This document shows, one piece after another, positions 5,806 to 6,755 of a stretch of DNA of 6,755 nt. A program made the translations under genes and the position numbers. Origin of the DNA: Propionibacteriaceae bacterium (GTDB lineage Bacteria > Actinomycetota > Actinomycetes > Propionibacteriales > Propionibacteriaceae); assembly GCA_027353565.1 (NCBI GenBank), contig DAIEHO010000047.1, forward strand, positions 1-6,755. The letters run 5' to 3'. Every line of letters begins with the position of its first letter. Within the stretch, counting starts at the first letter, position 1. The notes under the pieces were generated by a model that searched no databases, was not told the origin of the DNA, and saw only the letters and a program-made list of their open reading frames with translations.

Positions 5806-6426
5806 GTGATCCTGTCGCTCGCTCAGGGACCGACCGTGGAGCTCGGCGACAGCCCCTCGCAGCATCGTGCGCAGGCGCGGTTGGAGGAGCTCGTCGAGGC
5901 GTACAACGTCCGGCCTCGCGACGAGGTGCTCCGCGAGATCGTCGAGGCACTGTGCGCGCGAGCGAAGCAGCGGGTGGACACGGACCCGACGGGCGCCATC
6001 GAGGATCTCACGACGGGTCTGGAGCTGCTCCCGTACATCGACCGGCCCGCCCTCGTCGCCAAGCTGTACGGGCTGCGGGCCTGGGCCTACGCATCGCGGG
6101 GAGACTGCGAGGCGGCTATCCCGGACTACGACGCCGCGGTCGAGTGGGCGCCGTCGCATCCCACCTACCGGAACAACCGCTCTGTCTGCCGCCGCGTCTC
6201 GGGGGACCTTTGGGGTGCGCTGGACGACGCCCGTTCCGCCGTCGCCGAGAACCGGCGGTCGGGACTGTACTGGCTGACGCTCGCCGAGGCCTACGCGGCC
6301 GTCGACAAGGACGACGACGCCATCACCGCGCTCCGACGCGCGTTGCGGCTCAACCCGTCCCTCAGCCGTCAGCTGAACAGCCCCGTCCTCGACCGCCTCC
6401 GCCGCCGCGACGACTTCCCGGGCTGA
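5806..6426 (+). CDS. TPR-repeat protein (206 aa)
   Basis: A soluble helical-repeat protein, likely a protein-protein interaction scaffold. Three tetratricopeptide units are recognisable at about 84-117 (LYGLRAWAYASRGDCEAAIPDYDAAV), 118-151 and 153-186 (LAEAYAAVDKDDDAITALRRAL, ending in LNP). A degenerate fourth unit may lie at 48-77. There is no signal peptide or membrane helix. The GTG at 5806 has no ribosome-binding site; AACACT six bases upstream could be a weak leaderless -10 box. Alternatively the GTG at 5836 (residue 11) is the start, with AGGGA six bases before it, giving 196 residues. The gene starts 12 bases after the GTPase stop and is probably co-transcribed, which makes it a candidate partner or adaptor of the GTPase. 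It ends one base from the stop of the convergent dehydrogenase gene. Confidence 0.87.
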   Translation: MILSLAQGPTVELGDSPSQHRAQARLEELVEAYNVRPRDEVLREIVEALCARAKQRVDTDPTGAIEDLTTGLELLPYIDRPALVAKLYGLRAWAYASRGDCEAAIPDYDAAVEWAPSHPTYRNNRSVCRRVSGDLWGALDDARSAVAENRRSGLYWLTLAEAYAAVDKDDDAITALRRALRLNPSLSRQLNSPVLDRLRRRDDFPG

Positions 6427-6427
6427 G

Positions 6428-6755
6428 CTACAGGCCGAGGACGTCCCCCGGCACGATCCGTACAGGTGCGTCCGCGTGGGCGGCCTCTGTGATGGCGAGC
6501 GCCATCAGCTGGTCGGTACAGCCCTCGACGAGGGGGTACGGCCCGGGACCCTCACCGTCGACCCAGGCGGCCATCCGCGTGAGGATCTCGGCGATCGCGA
6601 GCTCGTCGTCGGTCCAGCGCGACTGTGGCCACGGGTTGCGCCAGTAGACCTCGTCGCCGAGCGCGATGTGGTCGGTCGCATAGCCGTTCTGGTCGAGGTC
6701 GTGGCCGGTCTGGCGGCGGCTGAAACCCGACCGCGTCACGGTGGTGGCGTCGACG
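6428..6755 (-). CDS. Gfo/Idh/MocA-type oxidoreductase, C-terminal fragment (5' end off the right edge)
   Basis: Only the last 108 residues are visible, and the frame stays open to the window edge. The GTG at 6739 is probably an internal valine rather than a start. The segment YATDHIALGDEVYWRNPWP, followed by a DDELAIAEILTRM helix and GPGPYPLVEGCTDQLMALAI, then a short PVRI ending, resembles the C-terminal domain of actinobacterial Gfo/Idh/MocA dehydrogenases. The Rossmann domain, EKP motif and active-site Asp/His are outside the window, so the call rests on the C-terminal pattern alone. It would be the third member of this family here, which suggests that a carbohydrate cluster continues to the right. 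The TAG stop (6428-6430) is separated from the TPR gene's TGA by one base, with no terminator hairpin between them. Confidence 0.7.
   Translation of the reverse strand, partial: VDATTVTRSGFSRRQTGHDLDQNGYATDHIALGDEVYWRNPWPQSRWTDDELAIAEILTRMAAWVDGEGPGPYPLVEGCTDQLMALAITEAAHADAPVRIVPGDVLGL

Noticed and set aside
4399..6159. Minus-strand open frame (586 codons) opposite the GTPase gene
   Set aside because: It crosses the divergent promoter gap and lies antisense to clear GTPase and TPR motifs. Its composition is shadow-like and Arg-rich.

Overview
The window is strongly G+C-rich. Its genes use mostly G or C at third codon positions, GTG starts are common, and two divergent genes begin about six bases after a TAnnCT box, the layout of leaderless transcripts. 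Together this points to an actinomycete (Actinomycetota). I cannot name the genus. There are no rRNA, tRNA, CRISPR or mobile-element signs. Coding density is very high and the longest gap between genes is about 100 bases.

Left part (1-3927, minus strand): a four-gene block that alternates two enzyme types. In transcription order it reads sugar-phosphate isomerase/epimerase-like TIM barrel (3196-3927), Gfo/Idh/MocA-type NAD(P)-dependent dehydrogenase (2096-3199, overlapping the first gene by 4 bases), a second and unrelated-looking TIM-barrel isomerase/epimerase (1073-2026), and a second Gfo/Idh/MocA dehydrogenase (starts at 1054 and runs off the left edge). Spacing and overlap indicate one operon read right to left. 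A candidate promoter with a perfect 16-base palindrome between its -35 and -10 boxes lies just upstream (3976-4004). A strong 14-base inverted repeat (2049-2078) sits inside the operon between the first and second enzyme pair. The enzymes fit oxidation, epimerisation/isomerisation and re-reduction of a sugar, polyol or glycoside, as in inositol or 3-keto-glycoside pathways. The substrate cannot be read from the sequence. No transporter, kinase or regulator lies inside the window.

Middle (3987-4562, minus): a small protein with two membrane helices and unknown function. It ends inside the palindrome that precedes the sugar operon. It is divergent from a plus-strand pair: a GTPase with a C-terminal DUF697-like region (4660-5793) and a TPR-repeat protein (5806-6426), 12 bases apart and probably co-transcribed. 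Nothing links them to sugar metabolism by sequence.

Right edge (6428-6755, minus): the C-terminal part of a third Gfo/Idh/MocA-type dehydrogenase. Its stop is one base from the stop of the TPR gene. Its presence suggests that carbohydrate genes continue to the right, so the membrane protein/GTPase/TPR group lies between two sugar-oxidoreductase groups.
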